Shown here piece after piece: positions 17,871 to 25,981 of a stretch of 64,000 bases of DNA. Position 1 is the first letter of the stretch. Every line of letters begins with the position of its first letter. The stretch is from Agromyces sp. Marseille-P2726. GTDB taxonomy: Bacteria; Actinomycetota; Actinomycetes; Actinomycetales; Microbacteriaceae. The stretch is from assembly GCF_902809835.1 (NCBI RefSeq), contig NZ_CADDWM010000015.1, forward strand, positions 248,001-312,000, read 5' to 3'. The position numbers and the translations under genes were made by a program. The notes under the pieces are model-generated. The model saw only the letters and a program-made list of their open reading frames with translations. It was not told the origin of the DNA and searched no databases.

Positions 17871-18898
17871 GCGCCTCCTCGATCGCGATGCGCCCCGGCC
17901 ACGGCTGCCAGCCGGTCGCGAACGGCGTCGCGGAGTTCGACGGGCGCGATGACCCGCACCTCAGGACCGTAGGCCGAGAGCTCGTCGGCGAAGATCGCGG
18001 CATCCGTGTAGTGCAGGCGGATGACCCCGGCGTCTTCATCGCGGAGCACGGCGCGCTTGCCGAGCCGGACCTCTGCGTCGCTGCCCGCCCTGACGGCGAG
18101 GTCGGCGACGTTGCCGAGGCGCAGCTCGTCGAGCTCTGCGAGGATGCGGTCCTGGATGTCGGCCGGCGGCGGGTCGAACGTCATGCCCGGCACCGCCTCG
18201 ACCGGCCCGATGATGCGGGAGAGCAGGAACGTGCGGGGTGCCTTCACGCCGTGGTCGAACCCGTGCAGGTGCCACCGCGCCTCGTGCAGCACGACGGCCA
18301 GCGGGTCGACCGTGCGCTCGCGGGCGGCCCCCTCACCCGGCTTGAAGTAGTGGAAGCGCACCGTCTGCCGGCGATCGAGAGCCTGCCGCAGGGGCTCGAA
18401 CGCGGCATCCCGCACCCTCAGCCGTGGCGCGTAGCCGATCACCGGCTCGCGCGGCTCGATGCCGAGCGAGCGGAGCTTGGTGAGCGCACGCTGCGAGTCG
18501 GCCGAGAGCGACGCCTCACGCCATACCTCGGCGGCGAGGCCCAGGAGCGTGAGCTCGTCGGGGGTGAAGCGCACCGCGTCGGGCAGGTCGTACTGCCCCT
18601 TCGGGATGCGGTATCGCAGGGCCTGGTTGTCGCCGGGGCGATCAGGCGACTCCACCGTCTCGAGCGGGATGCCGAGCTCGCGGATGTCGTCTTTGTCTCG
18701 TTCGAACTGACGCTCGAGGTTCGCATTCTGCCCGGCAGGGTCGTATCGCTCGGCGTAGCCGCGGACCGACGAGAGGATCTCGGACTTCAGCAGCCCCGCC
18801 TCGGTGGCGAGCAGCGCGAGCACCAGGCTGAAGAGCCGATCTTCGACCGGGATCCTCGGCTCACCCTTGCGCGATGCTCCCGACACAGAAGCGATCAT
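17867..18898 (-). CDS. pafB: PafB, WYL-domain transcriptional activator subunit
   Basis: 343 residues. The N-terminal helix-turn-helix begins IPVEDRLFSLVLALLATEAG and contains FERDKDDIRELGIPLET. The WYL domain spans the middle (LRQALDRRQTVRFHYFKPGE, AVVLHEARWHLHGFDHGVKA, RTFLLSRIIG), with a WCX C-terminus. Same architecture as PafC but only distantly similar in sequence. Together they sense DNA damage (single-stranded nucleic acid is the proposed ligand) and direct polymerase to RecA-NDp promoters. No clear -10 box is visible directly before the ATG at 18898, so it may be co-transcribed with the FKBP gene. Confidence 0.94.
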   Translation of the reverse strand: MIASVSGASRKGEPRIPVEDRLFSLVLALLATEAGLLKSEILSSVRGYAERYDPAGQNANLERQFERDKDDIRELGIPLETVESPDRPGDNQALRYRIPKGQYDLPDAVRFTPDELTLLGLAAEVWREASLSADSQRALTKLRSLGIEPREPVIGYAPRLRVRDAAFEPLRQALDRRQTVRFHYFKPGEGAARERTVDPLAVVLHEARWHLHGFDHGVKAPRTFLLSRIIGPVEAVPGMTFDPPPADIQDRILAELDELRLGNVADLAVRAGSDAEVRLGKRAVLRDEDAGVIRLHYTDAAIFADELSAYGPEVRVIAPVELRDAVRDRLAAVAGAHRDRGGA

Positions 18899-18935
18899 AC
18901 TGAACGGGGCGCAGGGCCCGGGCGGCGTCGCCGGC

Positions 18936-19883
18936 TCAGACGACCCCCAGGATGTCGATCACGAAGAACAGGGTGGAGCCGGGCGGGATCCGGCCGGCCG
19001 CCTGGTCGCCGTACCCCTCGGACGGAGGCACGATGACGCCGACCTGCGAGCCCACCTTCTGCCCGATGACCGCGTCGGCGAAGCCGGGGATGACCTCGGA
19101 ATCGTCGCCGTCGGAGACGACGAACGTCGCGGGAACGCCGTTCTCCCAGCTCGAGTCGAAGACCTCGTTGTCGTCCCAGGTGACGCCGGTGTAGTGCACG
19201 ACGACGCGGTCGCCCGACTCCACGACCGGGCCCGAGCCGGCCTTCAGCACCTCGACCTGTGCGGTCTCGGTGGTGGGCGCCTCGGTCTTGGGCACGGTGA
19301 TGCCGGGGCGGCCGTCGGGTGCGAGCACCACGGCCGGGAACCCGTCGCGGCTGAGCCGGACGGCACCGTTCGCGCGCGTGAGGAAGGTCTCGTGCACGTC
19401 GATGACCAGCACGAGGCTGTCGTCGGCCTCGATGCCGAGCGAGGGATTGCCCTGCTCGCCGAACGCGTCGGCGGGGGGCACGACGACGGTCACTCGCGAA
19501 CCTTCACTCGCGCAGCTCAGCCCCTTCGCAATGCCGGGAAGGCCGCCTCGGCCGGCAACGACCGGCACCGGGTCCTCATCGCCGAACCCGGCGACCTGGA
19601 TCTCGTCGCCGGTGCGGCCGTTGTAGACGGCGAGGCCGACCATCGCCTGCTGTCCGTCGGCGAGCAGTTCACCGTCGCCCGCGATGACCTCGGAGCACTG
19701 GGTCTCTTGGGGCGCGAGCGGAGTGGGGAACTCGACCTGCGGCTCATCGCCGAAGTCGCCAGAGACGGTGACCAGCTCCGACGACCGTCCGGGGGACGCG
19801 TCAGGGGTGGGCGCGGAGGCGCAGCCGGTGAGGGCGACGGCGACCAGGCCGGCGGTGGCGGTGAGCGCGAGAGACGAGCGCAC
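18936..19883 (-). CDS. FKBP-type peptidyl-prolyl isomerase lipoprotein
   Basis: About 315 residues. A lipoprotein signal (SSLALTATAGLVAVALTGC) ends in the lipobox LTGC, so the mature protein is anchored outside the membrane. It contains two tandem FKBP-like domains: a degenerate one (AVYNGRTGDEIQVAG to VLVIDV) and a complete C-terminal one (GDRVVVHYTGVTW, VFDSSWENGVP, VIPGFADAVIG, PPSEGYGDQ, FFVIDILG). I chose GTG 19883 because it places the charged residue and hydrophobic core correctly; ATG 19937 would give an odd polar leader. FKBP genes often sit beside pafBC in actinobacteria. It is a folding catalyst for exported proteins, fitting the nearby Tat genes. Confidence 0.88.
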   Translation of the reverse strand: MRSSLALTATAGLVAVALTGCASAPTPDASPGRSSELVTVSGDFGDEPQVEFPTPLAPQETQCSEVIAGDGELLADGQQAMVGLAVYNGRTGDEIQVAGFGDEDPVPVVAGRGGLPGIAKGLSCASEGSRVTVVVPPADAFGEQGNPSLGIEADDSLVLVIDVHETFLTRANGAVRLSRDGFPAVVLAPDGRPGITVPKTEAPTTETAQVEVLKAGSGPVVESGDRVVVHYTGVTWDDNEVFDSSWENGVPATFVVSDGDDSEVIPGFADAVIGQKVGSQVGVIVPPSEGYGDQAAGRIPPGSTLFFVIDILGVV

Positions 19884-19926
19884 TGATCCTCGATTCTTCG
19901 ATGGGTCGCGGAGGGGCGATGAAAGA

Positions 19927-20952
19927 CTACCCGGCATCGGCTGGGGGTTCAGGTCGGTCGGTGCCGGGGTCGACGGCGCGGGACTGCCCTGCCGCGGCAT
20001 CCGCCACTCGGACCCGCTTGCGCAGGGCCTTGGCGCTGACGGTCCGCTCGCCGAGGGCGCCGGGCGTCCAGGTCTCGACGTCATCCTCGGTGAACTCGGT
20101 CTTCGACCGGCGTCGCTTGAGCTCGGGCAGCACCGTGCCGGGTGCCAGGCGCCGCGCGGTGACCAGGAACCCGGTGTGGGCGATCATGCGATGGTCGGGC
20201 CGGACCGCGAGCCCCTGCACGTGCCAGCCACGCACCATGGTCTCGGACGACTGCGGCTCGGTGTAGTCGCCGGTCGCACGGATCGCCTCGGCCACGCGGG
20301 AGAGCTGCGTGACGGTGGCGATGTAGCACAGCAGCACCCCGCCGGGCTTCAGGGCCGTCGAAACGGCGTCGATGCACTCCCACGGCGCGAGCATGTCGAG
20401 CACGACGCGATCGACGGATGCCGCGGGCGCCTGTTCGGGCAGCGACTCAGCGAGGTCGCCGAGCGTGATCGACCAGTTCTCGGGGTCGGAGCCGTGGAAC
20501 GTCGCCACGTTGGCGCGGGCGACCTCGGCGAACTCCTCGCGGCGTTCGAACGAGAGGAGCCGCCCCGACCTTCCGATCGCACGCAGCAGCCAGAGCGACA
20601 GGGCACCCGAGCCGACGCCGGCCTCGACGACGGTGGCACCCGGGAAGATGTCGGCCAGGGCGAGGATCTGCGCGGCGTCCTTCGGGTACACGATGGCGGC
20701 ACCGCGCGGCATCGACATGACGAAGTCGCTGAGAAGAGGCCGAAGCGCGAGGTACTCGACGCCGACCTGGTTGGTGACGACCGATCCGTCGGGCAGGCCG
20801 ATGAGGTCGTCATGCGCGATCGGGCCCTTGTGCGAGTGGAACAGCTTTCCGGGCTCGAGGGTGATGGTGTGCAGCCGGCCCTTGGGGCCGGTGAGCTGCA
20901 CTCGGTCCCCCGCCCGGAACGGCCCGCTGCGCTCGCCCCGGCTCTCGCTCAC
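19927..20952 (-). CDS. trmI: tRNA (adenine-N1)-methyltransferase TrmI
   Basis: 341 residues. It makes m1A58 in the T-loop of tRNAs using S-adenosylmethionine. The N-terminal beta domain (FRAGDRVQLTGPKGRLHTIT) and the Rossmann methyltransferase domain with VVEAGVGSGALSLWLLRAIG (motif I), VLDMLAPWE (motif IV) and IYPKDAAQIL-like region are typical of the homotetrameric bacterial TrmI. The C-terminal 45 residues are a variable basic/acidic tail. GTG start overlaps the HAD stop (GTGA). In proteasome-bearing actinobacteria this gene directly precedes arc/mpa; here an FKBP gene follows instead. Confidence 0.94.
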   Translation of the reverse strand: MSESRGERSGPFRAGDRVQLTGPKGRLHTITLEPGKLFHSHKGPIAHDDLIGLPDGSVVTNQVGVEYLALRPLLSDFVMSMPRGAAIVYPKDAAQILALADIFPGATVVEAGVGSGALSLWLLRAIGRSGRLLSFERREEFAEVARANVATFHGSDPENWSITLGDLAESLPEQAPAASVDRVVLDMLAPWECIDAVSTALKPGGVLLCYIATVTQLSRVAEAIRATGDYTEPQSSETMVRGWHVQGLAVRPDHRMIAHTGFLVTARRLAPGTVLPELKRRRSKTEFTEDDVETWTPGALGERTVSAKALRKRVRVADAAAGQSRAVDPGTDRPEPPADAG

Positions 20953-21671
20953 GCCGTGACCCCACGGGCATCTCGCGCATCGCATGCGTCTCGCGCCGCG
21001 AGGACGGCCGCGACATCCGCCACCGACTTGTCGGCAAGCGTCGCCCAGAGCGCGTGCGAAGGCGCCTCGTCGAGGCTGATGATGTTCGGCACGCCGACCG
21101 CCACGGCGCCTGCAGACCAGGCCGACGTGAGGCCCGCCGGGGAGTCCTCGATGGCGACGCACGCAGCGATGTCGACGCCCAGCGCCTCGGCTGCAGCGAG
21201 GTAGGGCTCGGGATGCGGCTTCGGGTTGTCGACCGAGTCGCCGGTCACGATGGCGTCGAACGCCTCGAACGGGATCGCCGCGACGATGTCGTCGGCCATC
21301 GACCGCACCGACATGGTGACGAGCGCGGTCGGGATGGAAGCCTCGCGCAGGGCCTCGAGCAGCTCGCGCGCCCCGGGCCGCCAGGGCACGCCGTGCTCGG
21401 CGATCTGCTCCTCGACCCGCGCGGTCAGGCGCGCCACGATCGTGTCGGCATCGAGGTCGACGCCCGCCGCCTGGAACACACGCGCCGATTCCCAGAGACC
21501 CAGCCCCACGACTCCGAGGCCGTCTTCGTGCGTCCACCGCCCTCCGAAGGACTCGACGAGCTCTTCCTCGGCCGTCATCCAGTAGCGCTCGGTGTCGACG
21601 AGGGTGCCGTCCATGTCCCACAGGACTGCGGCGGGAAGGCGAGTGGTCACAACCCGCAAGTCTACGGCCAC
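20949..21671 (-). CDS. HAD superfamily hydrolase (beta-phosphoglucomutase/phosphatase-like)
   Basis: 240 residues. Motif I is LWDMDGTLVDTE (nucleophile Asp and acid/base Asp), motif II VTMS, motif III the Lys in NPKPHPEPYL and motif IV AIEDSPAG. A four-helix cap follows motif I, which makes it subclass IA. Substrates of such enzymes are small phosphorylated sugars or nucleotides, not predictable from sequence. GTG 21671 is the longest start; GTG 21650 (VTTRLPAAVLWDMDG) is equally good. Its stop overlaps the trmI start. Overlapping divergent -10 elements lie just upstream. Confidence 0.9.
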   Translation of the reverse strand: MAVDLRVVTTRLPAAVLWDMDGTLVDTERYWMTAEEELVESFGGRWTHEDGLGVVGLGLWESARVFQAAGVDLDADTIVARLTARVEEQIAEHGVPWRPGARELLEALREASIPTALVTMSVRSMADDIVAAIPFEAFDAIVTGDSVDNPKPHPEPYLAAAEALGVDIAACVAIEDSPAGLTSAWSAGAVAVGVPNIISLDEAPSHALWATLADKSVADVAAVLAARDACDARDARGVTA

Positions 21672-21675
21672 GGCC

Positions 21676-21682
21676 TATTGTG
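21676..21682. promoter_or_regulatory. overlapping divergent -10 elements (HAD and PAC2 genes)
   Basis: TATTGT (21676-21681, plus) faces PAC2, and CACAAT (complement of 21677-21682) faces the HAD gene 5 nt from its GTG. Only one polymerase could occupy this site at a time, so the two transcripts may compete. Confidence 0.4.
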
Positions 21683-21723
21683 GGAGAGTCCCCGGAGTCG
21701 GGGCGGGAAGCGGGGCACCTGGA

Positions 21724-22644
21724 GTGAATCATCCGGCCGGGTTCGAGGGCGGAAGGCTGCTCGTCGTCGCGTTCGAGGGATGGAACGACGCGGGCGAGGC
21801 GGCCACCGGTGCGGCCAAGCTCCTGGTCGAACGTCTCGGCCTCGTCGAGATCGCGTCGGTCGATCCCGAGCTCTACTTCGACTACCAGTTCACGCGGCCC
21901 ACGGTCGCGGTCGGCGACGACGGGGTCCGGCGGCTCGAGTGGCCCGGGGCAGCGATCCTCGGTCCGAGCGGCGATCCCGGTTCGCCCGGCCAGGCGCGCG
22001 TCACCGGACCGGGCGCCGACACGCTGCACGTGCTGCTCGGATCCGAGCCGGCACGCAGCTGGAAGGGCTTCGCCGCCGAACTCGTCGACGCCGCGCTCAC
22101 CGCCGACATCGAGGGCATCATCCTCCTCGGTGCCATGCTGGCGGATGCCCCGCACACGCGCCCGCTCGCGGTGTTCGCCTCGAGCGAGAACCCCGACGTC
22201 CGCGACGCGCTCGGCGTCGACCGATCCACCTACGAGGGCCCGGTCGGCATCCTCAGCGTGATCGCGGACCAGGCCGAGCGGGTGGGAATTCCGACGGTGT
22301 CGCTCTGGGCGTCGGTTCCGCACTACGTGCACAACTCCCCTTCGCCGAAGGCCGTGCTCGCCCTGCTCGGCAAGCTCGAGGAGCTCACGGGCCTCAGCAT
22401 CCCGCGGGGCAACCTCGAGGTCGAGGCCAAGGCCTGGGAGGCGGGCGTCAACGCCCTCGCGGCCGATGACGAGGACATGGCCGGCTACATCACCCAGCTC
22501 GAGCAGGCGCGTGACGCCGTCGACGCGCCCGAGGCGAGCGGCGAGGCGATCGCCCAGGAGTTCGAGCGGTACCTGCGGCGGCGCGGCGACGGGCCCGAGG
22601 GGCGCGCCGACGGGCGCGGTGAGGGCCCGCGGCCGGCTCCGTGA
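21724..22644 (+). CDS. PAC2 family protein (ATP-grasp-like proteasome-assembly-chaperone fold)
   Basis: 306 residues of the PAC2 family: LLVVAFEGWNDAGEAATGAA at the start, SLWASVPHYVHNSPSPKAVL in the middle and a charged C-terminal helix. The family is named after a eukaryotic proteasome assembly chaperone and in actinobacteria lies next to the Pup-proteasome genes; its bacterial function is not established. Here the proteasome genes are missing, so it must do something else. GTG 21724 is chosen because homologues start just before the FEGGRLLVV strand. The tail EGRADGRGEG is low complexity. Confidence 0.88.
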   Translation: MNHPAGFEGGRLLVVAFEGWNDAGEAATGAAKLLVERLGLVEIASVDPELYFDYQFTRPTVAVGDDGVRRLEWPGAAILGPSGDPGSPGQARVTGPGADTLHVLLGSEPARSWKGFAAELVDAALTADIEGIILLGAMLADAPHTRPLAVFASSENPDVRDALGVDRSTYEGPVGILSVIADQAERVGIPTVSLWASVPHYVHNSPSPKAVLALLGKLEELTGLSIPRGNLEVEAKAWEAGVNALAADDEDMAGYITQLEQARDAVDAPEASGEAIAQEFERYLRRRGDGPEGRADGRGEGPRPAP

Positions 22645-22665
22645 GGCGCGGGCCCGCGGCATCCG

Positions 22666-23484
22666 TCACGCCTCGATGACCCCTGCCGCCAACAGGGCGA
22701 AGATCGTGCCGCCGAGCAGCAGCCGGTAGATCACGAACGGCAGGAAGCTGTGCCGTGAGATCCACTGCATGAAGAACGCGATGACGAGGATCGCGACGAC
22801 GAAGGCGACGAGCGTCGCGGCGGCCGTCTCGATCGGACCGTACACGGCGGGCTCGCCCCAGCTCTTGAACAGTTGATAGAACCCCGAGCCGAACACCGCT
22901 GGGATCGCGAGCAGGAACGCGTAGCGCGCCGCGGCCGCGCGCTCGTACCCGAGGAACAGCCCCATCGTGATGGTGCCGCCCGATCGAGAGACGCCGGGGA
23001 TGAGCGCGAGCGCCTGCGCGAATCCGAAGAGGATGCCGTGCGGCACGGTGAGCTGGTCGAGCTTGCGGTTCTTCGCCCCTGCCCAGTCGGCGAGGCCGAG
23101 GATGATGCCGAACACGACGAGCATCGTGGCGACGATCCAGAGCGAGCGGAAGGTCGTCTCGATGGTGTCCTGGAACAGGATGCCGAGCACCACGATCGGG
23201 ATGGAGCCGACGATGATGAGCCAACCCATCCGCGTATCGGGATCGTTGCGCGGAATCCTGCCGGTGAGCGACCGGAACCAGTGCGAGATGATGCGAACGA
23301 TGTCGCGCCAGAAGAAGACGACGACGGCCGCCTCGGTGCCGATCTGCACGATCGCGGTGAACGCCGCACCGGGGTCCTGGGCGTTGGGCAGGAACTCGCC
23401 CAGGATGCGCAGGTGGGCGCTCGAGGAGATGGGGAGGAACTCGGTGAGCCCCTGCACGAGCCCGAGGATGATCGCTTCGATCAC
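22666..23484 (-). CDS. uppP: undecaprenyl-diphosphatase UppP (BacA)
   Basis: 272 residues with about eight transmembrane helices. The first conserved region is [19 protein letters not shown] (catalytic Glu and Ser) and the second is [10 protein letters not shown]. The enzyme recycles undecaprenyl diphosphate to the monophosphate lipid carrier for peptidoglycan and glycan synthesis and gives bacitracin tolerance. GTG start at 23484. Convergent with PAC2; a 12-bp CG-rich palindrome (22647-22658) between them could fold but is short for a terminator. Confidence 0.97.
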   Translation of the reverse strand: MIEAIILGLVQGLTEFLPISSSAHLRILGEFLPNAQDPGAAFTAIVQIGTEAAVVVFFWRDIVRIISHWFRSLTGRIPRNDPDTRMGWLIIVGSIPIVVLGILFQDTIETTFRSLWIVATMLVVFGIILGLADWAGAKNRKLDQLTVPHGILFGFAQALALIPGVSRSGGTITMGLFLGYERAAAARYAFLLAIPAVFGSGFYQLFKSWGEPAVYGPIETAAATLVAFVVAILVIAFFMQWISRHSFLPFVIYRLLLGGTIFALLAAGVIEA

Positions 23485-23544
23485 GTGGAGCGTCCGCCTT
23501 CCGCCTCCGCGGCAGCCGGAGGAGTGACCTGGTCAGTATTCGGT

Positions 23545-24870
23545 TCAGTAGTCGAGGAGGAGGTCCCTCAGGACCCGCCTACCGAAGACTAGTGCGTCGA
23601 GCGGCACTCGCTCGTCAACGCCGTGGAACATCCCGGGGAAGTCGATGCCCTCGGGCAGGCGGAGCGGGGAGAAGCCGTAGCCCGCGATGCCGAGGCGACT
23701 GAGCGACTTGTTGTCGGTGCCGCCCGAGAGCAGATAGGGGAAGACGGATGCCCCGGGGTCGTGCACCCCGATCGATCGCCGCACGGCGTCGACGAGCGGC
23801 CCGTGCGTCGGTGCCTCGAGCCCGATGTCACGGTGCACGATCTGGACCTCGACGTCGTCGCCGATGATCTCGCGGACCTGGGCGAGCACCGCGTCCTCCT
23901 CCCCCGGCAGGGTGCGGATGTCGACGAGCGCCTCGGCACGGTCGGGGATCACGTTGTGCTTGTACCCGGCGTCGAGCTTCGTCGGGTTGGTCGTGGTGCG
24001 CAGCGTCGCGGTGATGAAGCCCGACGCCGACCCGGTCGCGAGGGCGAGCTCATCGGGTGCGACCTGCTCGGCGTCGACGCCCAGCGCCGCGGCGATGTCG
24101 CCGAGCAGCTCTCGGGTCGTGTCGGTGAGGTGGAGCGGCCACTCCGTGCGGCCGAGGCGCGCGATGGCCTCGGCGAGCTTCGTCACGGCGTTGTCGTGGA
24201 TGAGCCGGGAGCCGTGTGCCGCGGTGCCGTGGGCGATGAGGCGCACCCAGATGAGCGACTTCTCCCCCGTCTGCAGCAGGTAGGCGCGCTGGTCGCCGAC
24301 GTGCACGGAGTAGCCGCCCACCTCGCTGATCGCCTCAGTGGCGCCGTCGAAGAGCTCGGGATGGTGATCGACGAGCCAGCTCGCTCCGACTCCGCCGCCT
24401 GCCTCCTCGTCGGCGAAGAACGCGACCACGAGTTCGCGTTCGGGCAGCGACCCCGAGCCGATGATGTCGCCGAGCGCGGTGAGGATCATCGCGTCCATGT
24501 CTTTCATGTCCACCGCACCGCGACCCCAGAGCATCCCGTCGCGGATCTCGCCGGCGAACGGGTCGACGCTCCAGTTGCGGGGGTCGGCGGGCACCACGTC
24601 GAGGTGACCATGGAGCACGAGCGCGGGCTTTGCGGGGTTGCGCCCCGGGACGCGTGCGACGACGCTCGTGCGCCGCTCGGCGGGCTCGAAGACCTGCGGC
24701 GCCAGGCCGAGGGCGGCGAGCCTCGCCTCGACGTACTCGGCGGCCTCGCGTTCGCCCTCGGCCCGGCCCTCCCCGTAGTTGGTGGTGTCGATCCGGATGA
24801 GGTCGCGTGCGATCACCGCCGTCTCGTCGAGCGCGGTGTCGGACTGCTGCACTGCGGATGCTTCGGCCAT
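23545..24870 (-). CDS. M20/M25/M40 family metallo-hydrolase (dipeptidase-like)
   Basis: 441 residues. Metal ligands are recognisable: LVLHGHLDVVPAD (H and D), WGRGAVDMKD (bridging D), FFADEEAGGGVGASW (catalytic E-E pair), and VFPYLLSGGTDNKSLSRLGI plus the final HGVDER. The dimerisation domain lies between (GTAAHGSRL). Relatives cleave dipeptides or deacylate amino acids. ATG 24870 is supported by TACGGT 7 nt upstream; upstream reading to 24981 runs into the tRNA region and is not needed. Confidence 0.93.
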   Translation of the reverse strand: MAEASAVQQSDTALDETAVIARDLIRIDTTNYGEGRAEGEREAAEYVEARLAALGLAPQVFEPAERRTSVVARVPGRNPAKPALVLHGHLDVVPADPRNWSVDPFAGEIRDGMLWGRGAVDMKDMDAMILTALGDIIGSGSLPERELVVAFFADEEAGGGVGASWLVDHHPELFDGATEAISEVGGYSVHVGDQRAYLLQTGEKSLIWVRLIAHGTAAHGSRLIHDNAVTKLAEAIARLGRTEWPLHLTDTTRELLGDIAAALGVDAEQVAPDELALATGSASGFITATLRTTTNPTKLDAGYKHNVIPDRAEALVDIRTLPGEEDAVLAQVREIIGDDVEVQIVHRDIGLEAPTHGPLVDAVRRSIGVHDPGASVFPYLLSGGTDNKSLSRLGIAGYGFSPLRLPEGIDFPGMFHGVDERVPLDALVFGRRVLRDLLLDY

Positions 24871-24877
24871 GCGTTTC

Positions 24878-24883
24878 ACCGTA
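24878..24883 (-). promoter_or_regulatory. -10 element of the M20 peptidase, leaderless
   Basis: Complement reads TACGGT, 7 nt before the ATG at 24870. Confidence 0.5.
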
Positions 24884-24939
24884 GTCGCCCCGGCGTCGGG
24901 GGCGCCTCGCCGGCGTTCGAGGCACCCCGGAATCCGTGC

Positions 24940-24945
24940 TAATGT
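24940..24945 (+). promoter_or_regulatory. extended -10 element of tRNA-Leu
   Basis: TGC-TAATGT, about 40 bp upstream of the mature tRNA 5' end. Confidence 0.45.
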
Positions 24946-24984
24946 CTTCTCTCGGGCCTGCGAGCGATCACGGCCCGACACAAC

Positions 24985-25069
24985 GCGCGGGTGGCGGAAT
25001 TGGCAGACGCGCTAGCTTGAGGTGCTAGTGCCCGTATAGGGCGTGGGGGTTCAAGTCCCCCCTCGCGCA
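24985..25069 (+). tRNA. tRNA-Leu (anticodon GAG)
   Basis: 85 nt with a long variable arm. The acceptor stem GCGCGGG pairs with CTCGCGC (one G-U), the discriminator is A, and CCA is not encoded. The anticodon stem CTAGC/GCTAG holds loop TTGAGGT, giving anticodon GAG, which reads CUC and CUU. The T-arm GGGGGTTCAAGTCCCCC is perfect. A strong terminator hairpin follows 9 nt downstream. Confidence 0.97.
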
Positions 25070-25077
25070 CGCGTTGC

Positions 25078-25112
25078 GAAGAAGGCCGGATCATCGTGAT
25101 CCGGCCTTCTTC
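25078..25112 (+). terminator. intrinsic terminator after tRNA-Leu
   Basis: A perfect 16-bp stem (GAAGAAGGCCGGATCA with its complement) and a 3-nt loop, followed by a weak T-rich stretch. Confidence 0.88.
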
Positions 25113-25190
25113 CGTTTCGCCCGTTCTCGAACCGAGACACCCGATTCTCGTGGAATTCGGGCAACTCGGAGTCGGCAGGACGGTCGGCTC

Positions 25191-25219
25191 TTGGGACTTG
25201 CCTGATTCGAACGTATGTT
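25191..25219 (+). promoter_or_regulatory. promoter of the imuA'-imuB-dnaE2 operon
   Basis: TTGGGA (25191-25196), a 17-bp spacer and TATGTT (25214-25219). The -10 element lies inside the LexA box, so repressor binding would directly exclude RNA polymerase. Confidence 0.65.
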
Positions 25220-25223
25220 CGAA
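25206..25223. promoter_or_regulatory. LexA-binding SOS box
   Basis: TTCGAAC-GTAT-GTTCGAA: two perfect 7-bp arms with a 4-bp centre, matching the actinobacterial and Gram-positive consensus CGAACnnnnGTTCG. It covers the -10 element, 9 bp before the first ATG of imuA'. Confidence 0.92.
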
Positions 25224-25231
25224 CATGGGAT

Positions 25232-25981
25232 ATGACCATGACCGCTCCCCTCGCAGCCCCAGCTCCACGGCCCGCGCGTGTAGAGGAGTTGCAGGCCCGC
25301 ATCCGGGGCATGCAGGCGACTCGGCTCGACTCCAAGGCCGTGCCGACGCATCCGGCGCTCGAGGCCGTGCTGCCCGGCGGCACGCTGCGCGAGGGCACGG
25401 TCGTGCAGGTCGAGGGGTCGACGACCCTGCTCATGGCGCTCCTCGCCGGTCCGAGCGCGAGCGGGCGATGGGTCGCGGTCGCCGGCATGCCCGAGTTCGG
25501 CGTCGAGGCCGCGGCGCGGTTCGGCGTCTCCCTCGACCGGCTCGTGCTCGTTCCCGATCCAGGGCGTCAGTGGCTCACCGTCGTCGCGGCGCTCGCCGAT
25601 GTCATCCCCGTGGTCGCGGTGCGGCCCACCGGTCGGGTCTCCGCCGCCGAGACGAGCCGGCTGCAGGCTCGACTCCGCCAGCGGGGCACCACACTGCTCG
25701 TCGCCGGCGAGTGGCCGGGCAGCGACGCCCGCCTCCGGGTCGAGGCGAGCGAGTGGCAGGGAATCGAGTGGGGGCCCGGGCGCCTGGTCGAACGCGAGGT
25801 CGTCGTGAGCGCCGCCGGTCGTGGCGAGTTCGTCCGCAGCATCCGCTCACGGCTCCGCCTTCCCGACCGTTCGCTCGAGTTCGCCGCGGTGCATGCCGGT
25901 GCCGGCGACGCCGAGGTCGCCGAACCGATCCGCATCGGCCGGTTCGCCATCGGCGAGTTCGAACGGAGGGCGACCGGATGA
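25232..25981 (+). CDS. imuA': ImuA', RecA-fold accessory protein of the mutasome
   Basis: 249 residues. Order of elements: helix VEELQARIRGM, the LPGGTLREGTVVQVEGSTTLLM region that corresponds to a degenerate Walker A of RecA-like proteins, and strands such as WVAVAGMPEFGVEAAARFGV and LTVVAALADVIPVVAVRPTG. The name rests on this fold and on its position ahead of imuB and dnaE2. In mycobacteria ImuA' bridges ImuB and DnaE2 in translesion synthesis. ATG 25232 or 25238; GGGA at 25227-25230 favours the second. The stop overlaps imuB (ATGA). Confidence 0.88.
   Translation: MTMTAPLAAPAPRPARVEELQARIRGMQATRLDSKAVPTHPALEAVLPGGTLREGTVVQVEGSTTLLMALLAGPSASGRWVAVAGMPEFGVEAAARFGVSLDRLVLVPDPGRQWLTVVAALADVIPVVAVRPTGRVSAAETSRLQARLRQRGTTLLVAGEWPGSDARLRVEASEWQGIEWGPGRLVEREVVVSAAGRGEFVRSIRSRLRLPDRSLEFAAVHAGAGDAEVAEPIRIGRFAIGEFERRATG

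Noticed and set aside
22647..22658. terminator from the CGCGGGCCCGCG palindrome between PAC2 and uppP
   Set aside because: Self-complementary without a loop; the usable stem is only four or five base pairs.
19927..22662. one 911-residue minus-strand open frame covering TrmI and the PAC2 region
   Set aside because: Only the part from 20952 downstream is protein-like; the rest is antisense to PAC2 and out of frame with the HAD gene, an effect of high GC content.
25096..25977. N-terminal extension of ImuB over the imuA' gene
   Set aside because: The sequence is Arg-rich shadow of imuA'; homologues start at MTPDPGRAIVLWCPDW (25978).
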